Positions 32,118 to 45,524 of a DNA stretch of 64,000 nucleotides are shown here, one piece after another. The position numbers were made by a program, and so were the translations under genes. The stretch's first letter is position 1, and each line of letters starts with the position of its first letter. Source of the stretch: Capsicum annuum. Its lineage: Eukaryota; Streptophyta; Magnoliopsida; Solanales; Solanaceae. The stretch spans positions 124,001-188,000 of the forward strand of contig NW_025892538.1 of NCBI RefSeq assembly GCF_002878395.1, in the 5' to 3' direction. The notes under the pieces were generated by a model that worked only from the letters and a program-made list of their open reading frames with translations, did no database searches and was not told the DNA's origin.

Positions 32118-35100
32118 AATTTCCTTAGTTAATGGAAGATAATACGGATACCACGACCACTCTAAATTTTTCATGATATCAATAGTTTTATTCTTATGCT
32201 GACATAAAGAAACAAACTCAACTTAAAATAGTTCTCTACTTATCCTTGAGGAAAATAGCATCGATGAAGTCAAACAGAAAAAATAATATCTTTAAGTTGC
32301 TCGAAATTTGCATGAAGAGAGAGACTACTGATAGTCCATAATTAGGATTTATTTTTGGTTTTGCTTGTGCCAAAATCGAAAGACCCGAACATACTTGGAC
32401 CTAGATGGAAAGAGTTTCTTTGGTAAATCAAGTCATGTATGGCAACTTTTTATACGAGGACTGAAAGATCTTTCTCAAAGTAAATTGAGATGATTCAAGA
32501 AGCAAAAAAAATTGGATTTTATACTTTTTACTCATTCTGTTGGTATTTATCTTCTTTGACTCTAATATTTTTTATGTTAGGGTATATATTCATCTATAAT
32601 GTATTTTGTGTATTGTATAATATTATATTTAGAAATAACTAAACTAATGAAGGTCGTAGAAGACTGCGTTGGTGTTGAGAAAATAAATAACTTGACGTGC
32701 TATTGCACGCTACCCAATTTTTTCTTTTTCAATTTTTATGTAAAAAATTGAACAACCTGTAATAGCAGGTCAAGTTTATCTGATAGTAATAGAATATTTT
32801 GTACACTAACAGTGCACAAAACTTAAACTCTTATAAATTTTAATATTTTAGGCATTCTACGTGGCAACATAATATGATTTAGAATTGCACACAAACATAA
32901 AGTTTTGAAATATTTAAAGTGTGTCCATAGCGTTAGGATAATTAAAAGTCACTAATGAATTGAATATTTTTCTATATTATAGAAAAAGGGGTTTTGACAT
33001 GGCAGGATAATGACATAACATATCTATCTAAGGATAATTTGGTTATTTCATGTCAAATGCTGATAACCACTTGCTGATATTACATACGTGTAGTCATCAC
33101 AAATTTGCTACCGTGGCACTTTGTTAACATTAACAATTTTTCTACCAAATACGTATAGCCATCTTTCTTTTCAGATCTTTGCAGGTCCTCAATATTAACG
33201 CTTTTCTGTAAAAAAAAAAAAATAAGATAATGAAAATCTCAACTCTTGCGATATTCTCTCTGTCGGTTATGTTTACATGATCCCTAATTTTTGGGTTATT
33301 GAAAATCAGCAATTTGTTGGATATTTGATTTAAACTATTTTATCAAATTTGTGCCTCCTCTTCTTTACTTTTGATCACAATTTGTTGGGTATTTTGCTCC
33401 TTTGATGACATCTGTTAGTATGTTTTCATTTCAAATTATTTTATATTATTATACAACTTGGAGTGTTGTGATTATTGCTTCTTTGCTTTCTGTTTTAGAT
33501 TTTTGAGTTTTAATTGGTGCTTTTCCGTTTTAATAGTAAAGGAAATAAAAATTTCTTATCTGGAGTTTCATTTGGGGTTTTTTCACTCTCATGTAAGAAG
33601 AAGACCCAATTCTATTAGATTGAAATTGTTTAGATCCGAAAAAACATGACCATCTTCTCTACAATTATTTGAATTGCAAATAAACATTTTTCTAAAGTAG
33701 ATGTTGCAGCTATCGATTAAATTTGGTGTTAGATAGTGATGGTAAGGTGTTCTTAGTGAGGAATAAATATCCGCTTCGGGCTGCTAGAATTTGTCTGTTT
33801 CATTTATAAAGTTTAATTCATTATTTACTCTATATTGACCATGCTCCCAACATTTTGTCATGATTGTGAATTGTACGTGTCAGAGGGAGAACGAGGAAAG
33901 TTGTTGAGTTCCCATATCGATGTGTGATGAGTTATTTAGTCTCGCCTCATAAGCTAATTTACTAGATCGATCAGTTAGGTTCCACGAATTGAACCCATAG
34001 GACCTACACATAATACTCTATTTCAACTGCATTATGAATATCGAATATCAACGAAAAAAACAAAATGTGAACAAAAGTTGGAGTCTCAGCTTATGCTTTT
34101 GTATAATTTTCAATGTTTGTTAAAAGACATGATCTATGATATTTCAGGAATAATGGAACCATGGGTGTTAGTGTTGTCTCATTCACATCATTCGTGTGGT
34201 AGCTTAATTTGGGTTCAAGGTTAGAGATATTAACATCGATTTGTATTTTTTTACTTATTGCTTCGAAATTATGGTGCTAAATTTTACATGATTTTGGGTG
34301 TTGTCAATGTGGGTTCAACATAGTTTACAACCTGCAACATATAAGAAAGTGTGTATTATTTTACCCTCTACACTACCAGTTACTTCCAATCCACTCATAC
34401 ATATGAAAGTTGCATTCAGAAATAGAATTCCTCTCTGAAGTATTAAGTAATGCAGTTTCCAATATCTAAACAACTACTACTCAATGTCATAGTGCCAAAA
34501 ATGAATATTCAATTATGATGTGGTTGAAAATTTTGGTGTGCAGCATGTTGTTTTAATGTCAATGATGTTATCTTGTTTCTGTAGAATTTGTTTAGATGTA
34601 CAACTCTTTGTGTGAACATTTGGACAAGTAAATATCTTTGCCTCTTAGCTCTTTATATAGTCAAACCTCTCCATAATGAAGTCGTTTGTTTGAATGTTGT
34701 TTAGCTGCTAAAGCAAACATATAATATAACATATCGTAACTGTTTCACTTTGCTTTTTAAATAATGAGTACTGACAAGCTTTGATTTTTATTGGTCTTCT
34801 CTTCTTTGTGCTTTTAGTTATGGTATGGTGGCTTTTTTTTGTGCTGCTGTGTAGTGTTTTGCTTAATAGGTATTATTCCCATTACTGAATTTCTATTTGA
34901 TTGTGTGGTTGCTTATATCTTGCTAACATTTGACTCCAAGACTAAGATAGAACTATCTGATCAATCTTAGTATTGTATGATAATCAATGTAATCTAAGAC
35001 AAATGAGTATGAAAGTTGAGTTAAAAAACTATCTGTGGGTGAGAAGAATACTGTTTTCAACTCAGATTTACTGTTGAATCTTCTGTAATCCTTCAATCTA

Positions 35101-36060
35101 CAGAAGGATGTTTGTTTACAAATACATACAATTATTAGTTCAAGTTATTAGAACATGCTCAATCATAATCAAATTCTTCATCTGACACCCCTCATTCAAT
35201 AATACTAAAAAGAATTCAAGTATAAACAAATCCATAGGTGAAGCTTGCATTACTTTTCTTTCTATGACAATCATTTTAAAAACAAAGCAGTACATGAAAA
35301 TGCTCAAATCCTTTAAATGTTTGATGATTTTTAAGAGATAGAAATTAGCCGTGGACCAAGAAAACAGAATAGTGTTACAGAATTACATTTTCATATTGTC
35401 TATTAAAATCTGGTTTATGGGGTTGAAAGATCTCTTTATATGAATTGATCATCAAAGCCTGAGAAGATTCATTTCTTGTGGGGTTGGGTTAGATTTTGTG
35501 AAGAGTTATTTTCATAATCTTAGATTAGTGAACTGTCTGTGAAGACTGAACCTAACTATTACTATCAACAGTAGATTACTTAGGTGTTGTGTGGTTTATT
35601 GATGGCTCAGTTGATCTTCCTTCAAGGGTTCAAGTTTGTCGTAACCGTGTCTCTTGGGTTTGATCGCCAATGCTCCCGGGATTACCAACTCCATTTTATT
35701 CATTCTATAAGCAAATAATACAAAATCTGATAGCGGTGTTAAGTTATTTGAGAGTCAAGTAGTGATATAGGTCTGTTGATAAGCTATGTGTTTTGCGTCA
35801 AATACTGAGAAATATAGTATTGGTATATTGATGAACTACACTATTTTCAGTGGGCTTATAACATTTAGGAAAAAATTGGGGTTATTACAGTCTGGTACAG
35901 ATGAAATCATAGGCCCTAAATAGGCTGTAACCAGTTCATAATCCCAATATTTGTATTGCTTCCTTTTCAGCTGCTGCAATTTAGAAAAAATATATTTACA
36001 CATACAATAAGCGCGTAGTTGCACTTTTGAGCCTAATATTGTATTCACCGACTCTTAAAA
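32118..36060. other. Helitron interior, no gene recognised
   Basis: AT-rich non-coding sequence. Around 32690-32780 two small hairpins (CGTGC-TATT-GCACG; ACCTG-TAATAG-CAGGT) resemble further Helitron-end hairpins but lack CTRR at the right distance. A poly-A run is at 33210-33223. ORFs at 33458 and 35836 have no domain signature. Confidence 0.4.
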
Positions 36061-36230
36061 TATTTGTCATTTTTGAATTTTTGAGATTCAAACTACATAA
36101 ACTTAAATTTAGCTCCTGTTTGGCCATAGGTTATGAAATTGAATTGTCATTTTTAAATTCTTGAGATTCAAACTACATAAACTTAAATTTAGCTCCCATT
36201 TGACCATAGGATATGAAATTGAAAATTGAA
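36061..36230. repeat. ~83-bp direct tandem duplication
   Basis: 'ttgtcatttttgaattttt' through 'ataggttatgaaattgaa' occurs twice back to back (36066-36142 and about 36146-36228) with a few changes. The GTTTGGCCATAGG words resemble common Solanaceae MITE ends. Confidence 0.75.
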
Positions 36231-36852
36231 ATTTTGGGTTTTTAAAGTCTGCCATTTGGGAACTTGAAATATCTAACACTTTCAACCTTTTATGTTATAT
36301 GTTGTATTGATATAAGAATAATTACAACTTATACTACTTTTCATATAATTTTTAAATATCTAATTTATTTTAGTTATAGAATGAGGACAGTACCGAAAGT
36401 TTGTGCTTCTTCTTAATTAGAATTACTTAGCTTATTATATTAAAGTAATCACCAAATATGTTAAAGCAATGTAATGACACCCAATTAAATAGTAAAAGTA
36501 AGAATATTACACACCAGACCCTATCCAGATTATACATTTTGAGATTGAGAAATAAGCTAGCTCTTTTCCCCTATTTTTAATACCCTTATAATTGTATTGC
36601 ACCAGTTTTTGAGTAAAGAATACTGTTAGTCTTCAATTCTTATCTGTTTTCCTTTCTTTGCAGTTGCAGCTTTCGTGCGTATACTCTCTGTTTGTGCTTT
36701 TGTACAGTCTTTCGCTTAGTAGGTAATGCTTTTGTTATTAGATTCAAATTTATACAACTATTGTATATTTATGATTGTATACTTGTTTTGATGTTACTAA
36801 TATGTTAAATATGTCATCTTATGTTAACCAGTGTTAGAAAATCAATATTACA

Positions 36853-37030
36853 ATGTCAAGTAGAAAGAGACAAATAGATTCAAACTTTGAAATAGCACAT
36901 GATGATAAAAAGCTAGAGGTTGTGAACTTTATAATACAATGCAATCCAATAAGAAAGAAGCTTTATTAGCTAAAGAACGAACGAGCAAAGCTGAATCAAG
37001 GAAATGATGATTTGGTGCTATCTTAGAGAA
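36853..37030 (+). pseudogene. basic N-terminal coding relic inside the Helitron
   Basis: ATG 36853 reads MSSRKRQIDSNFEIAHDD, then KKLEVVNF, a stop, and KNERAKLNQGNDDLV. The basic start and charged helix could be the beginning of a Helitron-encoded or captured protein. It is too short for a family call. Confidence 0.25.
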
Positions 37031-37949
37031 ACAAAGGTATTTAAAGTTTTGTCTTTGAATTTACTACGTTTAGTTTATGGTGTGCTGTGTTGATAACCAT
37101 TTTTGTTCTGAAGTTCTTGATTTAGTTCAGAATTTTATGGTTCTTATGAAAAATATCATAATATAAACTTACCTGGCCTCATGAGCAATATATTTTATTT
37201 ACCTGCATTTCTTCTAAATTTTACACTTACCATTAGCTACTAAGTGGAGTTCGTTTATCTTACCTATTGAACTGGTGTTCAATTATTGATTATCGCACAA
37301 TTTTGTAGTAAAGACTGTTATGTTTTTTACATGATTTATGAATTGAAAAATTACTTCAGCCCTACTTAGCTCGACTTCTAAGATTCTCTTAATTCACGAG
37401 TAGAAGTGCAACTGATGGCCAATATTTGCTATTGCTTTTCCCTGAGTTTCCTACTCTACATTCTGCTAAATTTATTATGTTTATATGAACTCCCTTAAAT
37501 ATGATGTTGAGTCCATGAATTTCCAATAATTAACTTGCAAATCCGAAATAAAATATTTTTTCATGCAACAAGTCTCATTCATACGTTTGTAGAGCTCAAT
37601 CTGAGGATGCATGAACTTTTTTTTTGTCTATGTATATAATATGTATAGTACTGTCTTGTGAAACTTGACTCCTTAATGTTCATATATATATGTATGTATG
37701 TATATATGTGTGTTGCATGTGTGTGTACGTCTCTCTATGGGTTTTTGATCCAAGATAAATCCCGATCTCAATAGTGCTAATTGAAGCCTCCCACTGCTCA
37801 AGCTTTTTAGTCCAACATAAATCCTAAGACTTAAAAGTTACAATCTTTGCACATTCGAAGTGACTTGTCTGGAAAAAAAGACAATATATTCGACTTAAAA
37901 CATATTTTTTAGTGTTGAGCCCGTGCTGACACGGGTCTTGCACCTCTAG

Positions 37950-38485
37950 TATAATATTATATTGGAGCACTGCAAATGCACTTGAGGTTAATGATAAGTA
38001 AGAGTAGATATTATTGTTTTGCATTTATTTATTTACATATTTTGACACTAATCTTTTGCCAATCAAACGATACATACGTGATAAATCTTTCATAAACCAA
38101 TGCAATTTTCTCTGAAGTAAACAACTCAAATCCAGTAATGGGTAAATGGAATGACAACAAAGCTGGACTAATACAGAGTATTTCTTTTTTCCAATATTCC
38201 AAGAGCTTGGAAAGATTTGATAACTAGGTCTGATAAAGTCACTGAGAAGAAATTATTCTTTTTAATTAAAAACAACTTCAGATTTAAGATATAATTATAT
38301 GAAGATCGTGTGAAGAAAGATATGCAGTTTTTGGTGAATATCTTTGAAAATTGTTGCAGTAGATGCATTCTGAACTTTAATCAAATATTGAATGATCTTC
38401 TCTTACAAATTTTATTACGTGAGAAGACTATGAAAATCATGTGATGGTTTAGGCATAAGATTAATGGTGGATATGACAACAATGA
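37950..38485. other. spacer, nothing recognised
   Basis: AT-rich sequence between the Helitron end and the copia LTR relic. No ORF worth calling. Confidence 0.5.
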
Positions 38486-38775
38486 CATGTACAGAGAATA
38501 ATAATGGGTTAATCTGCAGCCAAATATGTGTTTATCCCATGAATTCAACATTATGATTGATCGAACCTGTATTAGATCCTAATTAGTTTGGGATTAGTAT
38601 TTAAATATTGACATAGTTAATTAAGATTAACTATTTTATTATGACTGAGATTGGAGAGTTTGATATTAATCTAAATGGAGAATGCATCGCTATATAATGA
38701 AGACACTGCTTCACATAGAGAGCCAAGAAGAGATAACATGGTTCTAATTTAAGTTATTCTTTATCCTGAATCATG
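38486..38775 (+). repeat. left LTR relic of a Ty1/copia element
   Basis: Aligns loosely with 48378-48655: 'tagtttg..atattgacatagtt', 'ctatataatgaagacactgc / cttatataatgaaatcattgc' and 'gagccaagaagagataacatgg / gaggtgagaaacgaaaacatagg'. TATATAATGAA is a likely promoter. Confidence 0.5.
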
Positions 38776-39222
38776 TTTGATGTTTAATGGATAGTTCATC
38801 TTATTCCACTCTCCCTTTCACCATGATCTCGCCATCAATTCATAATTATATGTCTAATAAAATTGAAAAAATTATTTTATTTGGAGAATTCAGATAATGC
38901 AGTTAACGTAGACCCTAAATATTGATGAGTGCTAAGATTTTAATAACAAAAGGAGGAAGAGAAAATGTCATCAAATTTAAATTTATAGAACGAAAAGAAC
39001 AAAGTCTCTTAGTGAGAAGTTGACTAACTAGAATGATGACCGTAGAGTAAATGTTCTTTATTACTGGTTGCACTTCGATCAAATAAATTTAGGAGAGTCT
39101 TAAGGTGAATTACATGGAATGATACCAGTCTTGAGGTGAATTACATGGAATGATACCAAGGATAAGGAATGTCAATTGAAACGAAAAATTCAAAATGTCA
39201 AATTGAGATCAATTTTTGATAG
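38776..39222 (+). other. copia interior relic left of the nested element
   Basis: No domain survives. A 34-base tandem duplication ('cttgaggtgaattacatgg...') lies at about 39090-39162. The segment ends in GATAG, the left target-site copy of the nested element. Confidence 0.35.
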
Positions 39223-41866
39223 TGTAATACCCCGTATTTTTTCTAGCTTAAATTCGTCTTTAGAATGTTAAGGGATAGCTTTCCAAAATGAATAGAATTT
39301 GTTTCATGTGGAATTCTTCAGATTTAGACTTTCCATGTTGTGGAAAATTGAATAAACTTTCCATCGATACAAAATTCGCCAAATTTAGACACTCAGTGAA
39401 GGAGTTAAGACGTTTTTAAGTTGACAGTGTGACACTTGGGAAGTCACCGCATCGCGGAGATGGTTAAATTCGTAATTGTCATTTTCCAGTGGACCACCGC
39501 GATATTGGCGCGTCGCGGAGAGGTCCATTTTTTAATTTATCAATTTCCAGTAGTCCAATGCTATAGTGGCGCGTCGCGCCGAAGGCCAAAATGACATTCC
39601 TATAGGACACCGCGATGGTGGTGCGTCGCATTAAAGTTTCAGGTCCCAATTGTCAAAATCCAGTGGGACAACGCGACAGCTCTGCATCACGGAGGCCCGT
39701 AATTTTCCAATCGATAAATTCTAGTGAGCCACCGCGATAGTGGTGCGTCATGGTGGCCCATTAAATAGGGACACCAGTTACATTTTTCCAACTTTGTTTA
39801 GGAGTTTAAAGAGGGTATTTTAGATTTTTCAAAGCTCCCAATCCGTCCAAACATGAGATTTAAGGTTATTCTAAGCACTTTATGCTCATTATTCACCATT
39901 CTCTTCAAAAGCAGAACCCTAGAAACCAAAAGCCCCTTCTCCAAGAAACCAAATTTCACCATAGATTCTCCAAGAAAGCTTTAGATTGAGGATTTCCAAG
40001 ACAAGATATTCAAGAACTCCAAGAACTTATCTTCAAAAGCACCATAGGAATCTAAGATTCAAGTTTTTCATCTAAGATCATCAATTAAGGTATGTGGGGT
40101 TTATGAATAAGGATCTTCTTCCATCCTTGTCCCCGAAACCATGCTTTTAGTTACAAATTCATATGATTTTAAATGTTTATACATGAATTTCAAATTAAGG
40201 TTTATACTCATATTGCTATTTGCAAGATTATGAGTTTTTGAGATATTTTGAAGATGAATTGCATGTCTATTTTCATTTTTTCATGCCTATTGCAGTAAAT
40301 TATAAATTTTGAGATGAATTATCATTGTTTTCACTATCAAGCATGATTATTATGATGTTTTGACATGAGATTAATGCATGGGTTTCTACTCCAAGATTGA
40401 ATAATATTATTTCAATAAAGATGATGCTTCAAGAATCTTATGAGCAGATTATTTAAAGATTTTTAGAAAAAGCTTTGATCTTTTGATCCTTCGTTTAACA
40501 ATGGAATCCACTTTACATATTATTACAGATTACATAACTTAGAATAGCTGTATTTATAGATTTACTCAAATGATTGCTTAATTGGTTTTAGATAAACCCT
40601 CATGCTAGTTTTAAAGTGGATTTCCAACAGAATAAGCGTAGCAAATGAAAAGGGAGTAGTATTTAGCACCGAGCGGGAAGTGTGGATTTAGCGCATCCTA
40701 CTTCCACAAAACTACGTAGCCAACGTAGGTACAGATTATCAGATTATTCTCATTTCTATATGGATGATAGATTTAGCTTGTGGTCAATCACGTGGGTAGG
40801 TTATACTCGTTGGAAAAAGTATGATACCTCTCCCCAACGTGAGGTTTATTCCTTAGGAGGATGAGACCTTGGACTCAATGTTAGCTCACATGGTTTATGT
40901 CGGTTAGAATAACCTCCCTTGTAGAACAGTTTTTCCCTAAAAGTTTAAAAGCCTAACAACAATGATAACAACAATGATAACAACAATGATTTTAAGATAA
41001 ATTATTTTCTCTAACAGAAAAGAACAATAGAAAAGCTTTTAGAGAACTAGGTGTAAAGGCTCACGAATTTATTCAGCCTATGCTTTATAGAAAGAATTTG
41101 GCTACAGTTTTTAGCTTTCAGATCTCAAATTTAAGAGTGAGTCCTTTCTACACTTAGACAGTATGATTTAAAGAGAGAATACAAGCACAACTTTTAGAAC
41201 TAAGTGTTATGACTTACAAGATTTATACAGTATGTTTTATCATTCATGATTTATGATTTTCAGCTTTCAGATATTTCAGCTTATGTGAGTCATTTATATT
41301 TAGCATGTATTGTTTTATAAATGATGATAATGAGATGATGTTTTACTTATGCATTTCACCCCATATACTCAGTACATCCTCAAAGTACTGATCCACATAT
41401 ACGTCTATGTACTACATTATCTTATAATGTAGGTACAAGTTATAGCATGTACAGTCAGAATCAGACAGATGCAGATTCTAGCCAGCAGATGATGAGTCCT
41501 CCTACTTTGGGGACTTTAGTTAGATGTTATTTATGTACTTTACATTCTTACTCATATGTATTTATTAGTGGTCGATGGAGTCGTGCCCCAGGTACCTATA
41601 GTTAGTATAGTAGAGGCTTCACAGATATCAGATAGAGTCAATTATGTAATTCTAGTCCCTCTTTTCAGATTTTACCAGAAAGTACAAGTGTACCAGTATT
41701 ATATTTTCACAGATTCTGTCATTGTTATGTTTCCGCACAGTAAATTCATTCATTTTATACATATTTAATCAGTTGCTTAACACTATGCTAGTTCATGGGT
41801 TAGTTGGGATCACTTGTGGTCCTAAGAACCATGTGACGTCTCGAGACAAATTTTTGGGGCATTACA
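39223..41866 (+). repeat. 5' LTR of the LARD-like element
   Basis: 2.64 kb. 39430-39765 is a block of five to six imperfect 55-65-base repeats around CACCGCGATAGTGGCGCGTC, far more GC-rich than its surroundings. A small (CAACAATGATAA)n repeat is at about 40958-40990. Confidence 0.88.
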
Positions 41867-44800
41867 AACTTGGTATCAGGGCCTAGATTTCAAGTGTCCT
41901 AGGGTGTCTATGAAGCCGAATCTAGTAGAGTCTTGTGGAATAGTACGGAGATATCTGTACTTTTCTTCAAGAGGCTACGAGGCATTTAAGAAAAGTTTCC
42001 TTTATTTCCTAGTATAGATTACACAGTAAAGTTGTTTTCTCAGAATCTTCTGTCTATGCATATGTTACCCCAAAATTCCTCATCTATGTATTATTCTTGA
42101 GATAACACGATTAGTAAGTTCCAATTCATCCCCTGATAATGCTCTTAGATTTACTAGCAGAAACTTCAGAAGTCACACAAAGGGCTTAAGAGGAGTTCCT
42201 TAGTGTGTTAAGTCCCTCGAGTTGAAAGTTATGTTCTCATCCTTATGAGTTGTTTAGTTGAGACAGAATTAGATATGTATTCAGATTCCTCATTATTCCT
42301 TCAATACAGATAGTGCTCATGAGAGGAGATAGTATGAACCTAGACTGTTAAATGAAGTGTGTATTCGAGGGGTATTATGGACTTTAATGTTATGATTTAC
42401 GAATAGTAGAACTTTATTATAGGTTGAAGGATAGGTATAGAAGAGTGCTGGCAAGAAGAGTGAGCATGACGATTGATAAAAAGTATAGGGATCGACTTAT
42501 GCATATTATCGAGTCATGTTAAGGTAATATGTCATTATGTGTCAGTTTGGTGGAGGATAGAGAATGAATTATTAGTTAAGGTGAATTGTTGTCTTCTTGA
42601 AGTATGAAAGGAGTTATTGATGGTATTTATTATATTTGAAAGGTCTAGGATATTAATAAAGCGTTTGGTGGTTTAGTATCATTAATTTAGGTTTCCTTTG
42701 AGGTTACAAAAAGAAGTTTTAGCTGAAACTTAAGGAGCTATGATAATAATCTAGAAGTATAGAAGGGTAAATAGTAATGATGTGTAGAAGGAAGATGTGT
42801 TAAAGGATTATGATAAGATAGGCCATATGATTATGATCGATTATTTTTGTTATGAAGTTCTAGTAGACTAGTGTTTCTTCATGTTTTATTTTATAGCCTC
42901 CAAGTGAGAATCGTATGTAAGGTAGGTTGTTAAATTATGTTTAGCACTAGACGTTAAATTTGAACAGTTTATGGTCATCAAGGTGGATGTAATAATTTCT
43001 TGGTTAGTGATGCTAGTTATATGAAAGTGATCTAGTAGGCTTGAACGGTGTTTGCAAGAGCTTAAGTTTATTTATTCACAATTTAGTATTATGTTGCATG
43101 TATGATAAAGAAACTATGCCCAAGGTGATAAAGAAACTATGCCCAAGGTGATATGGGATTTCATTATTTTTCTAAGGTTATTACGTGTTGTGTGTGATTA
43201 GTAGTACCGTTGAGTTGCTAAGTGGAAGGAGACTAGTTATGAATATATATATATATATATATGATGTTCTTAATGGCTAAGTTAAGGAGTTATGGGTAGA
43301 TGATGTTGAACCTTTTTGGTATGATCTTGATTCTCATGGTTTAGAAATATAAGTTTGGAGATGTGGTAATAATAGGCTATGATGAACGCAGCATGGTTTA
43401 TTAAAGTTTGAAGACATCAGTGTTAAGTATTAGAATCTAAGTTTGAGATTTTGAAGAATGAGCTAATAGAAATAAGAGTTGAAGCTCTAAATGGTGTGAA
43501 CTCAGGATATGGTGATATCCATGAAGATTCTAAGTCAGTAAGTGTTTCAAGTAATTATGGGATGACTACTGGCCCATAGAAAGATAGGGTTATATCTCAG
43601 AAGGAAGTATTAGCAGTGGGTCACACAATTTTAGGTGTAGTCTTTCAAAGTAAGTTTATTATTTATGTGTATAGTTGTGTTTCAGGCTCTAGGGTGCAGT
43701 GATTATAGTCTAGTTTAGAGTTTAGTAAAGGATTCCTCAGACTTAGAGTGATAGCTTAAAGCTAAGGGGCAGATAATAGAATGAGTAACCAAGTCAGATT
43801 CTCAGGTTCTAGTAGTGCTGCCAGTATAGGAAGAAGATACCCGACTCATTCTTATTTCAGTATTAGTACTTCAATCATCACGATGTCTACTTATGCCTAA
43901 CATGTCAACTCCTTGATCATAATTCATGTTCATGACCATCATAGAGAACCATGTACTCTCTCAGTTCCTAGTATGAGGAGTTCCAGTTCATCCAGCAGAT
44001 GGAATCACATTCTATAAGTTATGAACTCCAAATTCAGGTCATGCAGCTCATGACTTATGTACTTGTGCTTTACAATATGTTTAGTTCCAGTATTTATGCA
44101 ATTCCCTTAACGACTAGCGAAATTCAGAGTTATATCATGTACATCCTCAGATTAGATCTCTTTAGTGAATCCATGACATGAATACTCTATGCCTCAAACC
44201 TCAGTAAAGTGTCAAGTTATGCTTAGTATCCCTTCATGTTTCAGACCCTAGTATTCCAACCTTTCATGACCTCACCTAAGTCAAGAGAGTGATGATGAAA
44301 AAAATTGTATGGATGGGAGAGAGTAAATGTGTTATGTTAGGAAAGATGGTTGTATGCTTGTTTTATGTAAGTCTATAAGTGGAGAATATTGAGGTGAAGT
44401 TTTTTTGTGTATGACTTGGTTAGTTGAGAATATTTTATGTGTCTCTTCCTAAGAATTGAATAGTGCATGGAAGTTGTTATTGATAGAGGTATTAGAGAAT
44501 ATGAGAAGGTGCTCTTATGGGTATTTGATTAGAAGTCCATATGTGGTTATGAAGATAGGCTTGAATGTCATGTTGGTGTATAATAAGATAGATGTGTTGT
44601 GCATTAATGAATTTCTAGTAAGAGGTTGAATTTATTTATTAAAGTGATAAGAAGAATCATCCTAGGGTGAGTAGTTATGACGATGCTTGGGGTATTGAAT
44701 CCATGGTTTAGACTAGTATTATGGTGTTAGGCTCAGTACTTTGTGATTCTGAGTTAGGCTTGACCACGATGAGAAAATATGGTTCAGTTAGAATTTAGTA

Positions 44801-45524
44801 GACGGATTTATCAATGCCATGTGAGAATTATAAGTTGAATCAAGCGAGCATGGTTTTTGAGAGAAATAGTATAGTTGAGGGAGTGTTTGAGAATTATTGC
44901 TAAGCTTGAAAGTAAGATGTTGCAATGCTTAAGGCCTAGTAATTCTATCCTAGCGTATGATTTATTGATCTATGTTCCAAGCCATAGAGTTGTAATAATG
45001 TTGTAATCTCTTATTCAGAGGTCTTGTTCAGATCATGCCCAGAGTTCTTTACTCCCTACTATCGTTAGAGTTTCTTAGAAAAAGTGTGGAAGAAATACTC
45101 CATCTGGGTATGAGCATTCAGTATGATTTAGTCCGTAAGTATCCTGTATATCATCTCAGTCTTTTCCTAGTATTTCAACCAAAGCAGTATCATTTGGGGA
45201 CGAACGATCCCAAGGGGGAGATATTGTAATGCCCCGAGTTTTTCATGGAGTTTTCATATAATGAACTTCTCATCTTTTCTCGCAAAATCATATCCAACCT
45301 AAAAAAATTGTTACTCATAAGTTGACTCTCCTTTTACTATCTCAGCCATGTAGCTATTTTCATCAGAGTTCATGCACTCACAGATCAGTTCAATAGCCCA
45401 CTACGTTGGGATTCAGTCATACAGTTTTTTTCAGTTGTGCATGATAGCTTATAGCCTCAGATTCCTCAGTAATTTTAGTCTAATTAGCCACATTTGAGGA
45501 CGAATGTTCCCAAGGGGGAGATAT
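41867..45524 (+). other. non-coding interior of the LARD-like element
   Basis: Contains the conserved leader motif ('ctagtagagtcttgtgg', about 41921-41990), a 23-base tandem duplication (about 43106-43151), (AT)9 at 43243, and two purine-tract-plus-TGTAAT junctions (45213-45240 and 45508-45532). No domain is detectable. The 44-45 kb ORFs lack signatures. Confidence 0.7.

Larger units (their letters stand above)
31649..37949 (+). mobile_element. probable Helitron (rolling-circle transposon), about 6.3 kb
   Basis: The right end carries a GC-rich hairpin CCCGTG-CTGA-CACGGG (37920-37935), then ten bases, then CTAG (37946-37949) followed by T. This matches the Helitron rule of a hairpin just before CTRR and insertion next to T. 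The left end TCTATCTTAAAAGCATGAA (31649) is Helitron-like (5' TC, then AT-rich). It follows a perfect 18-base palindrome GTGTGTATATATACACAC (31629-31646). The base before TC is C rather than the expected A, so the left edge is less certain. No Rep/helicase domain is visible, so it would be non-autonomous. Element identity is good at the right end, moderate overall. Confidence 0.6.

Noticed and set aside
32690..32780. Second Helitron 3' end
   Set aside because: Hairpins are present but no CTRR follows within about 15 bases.
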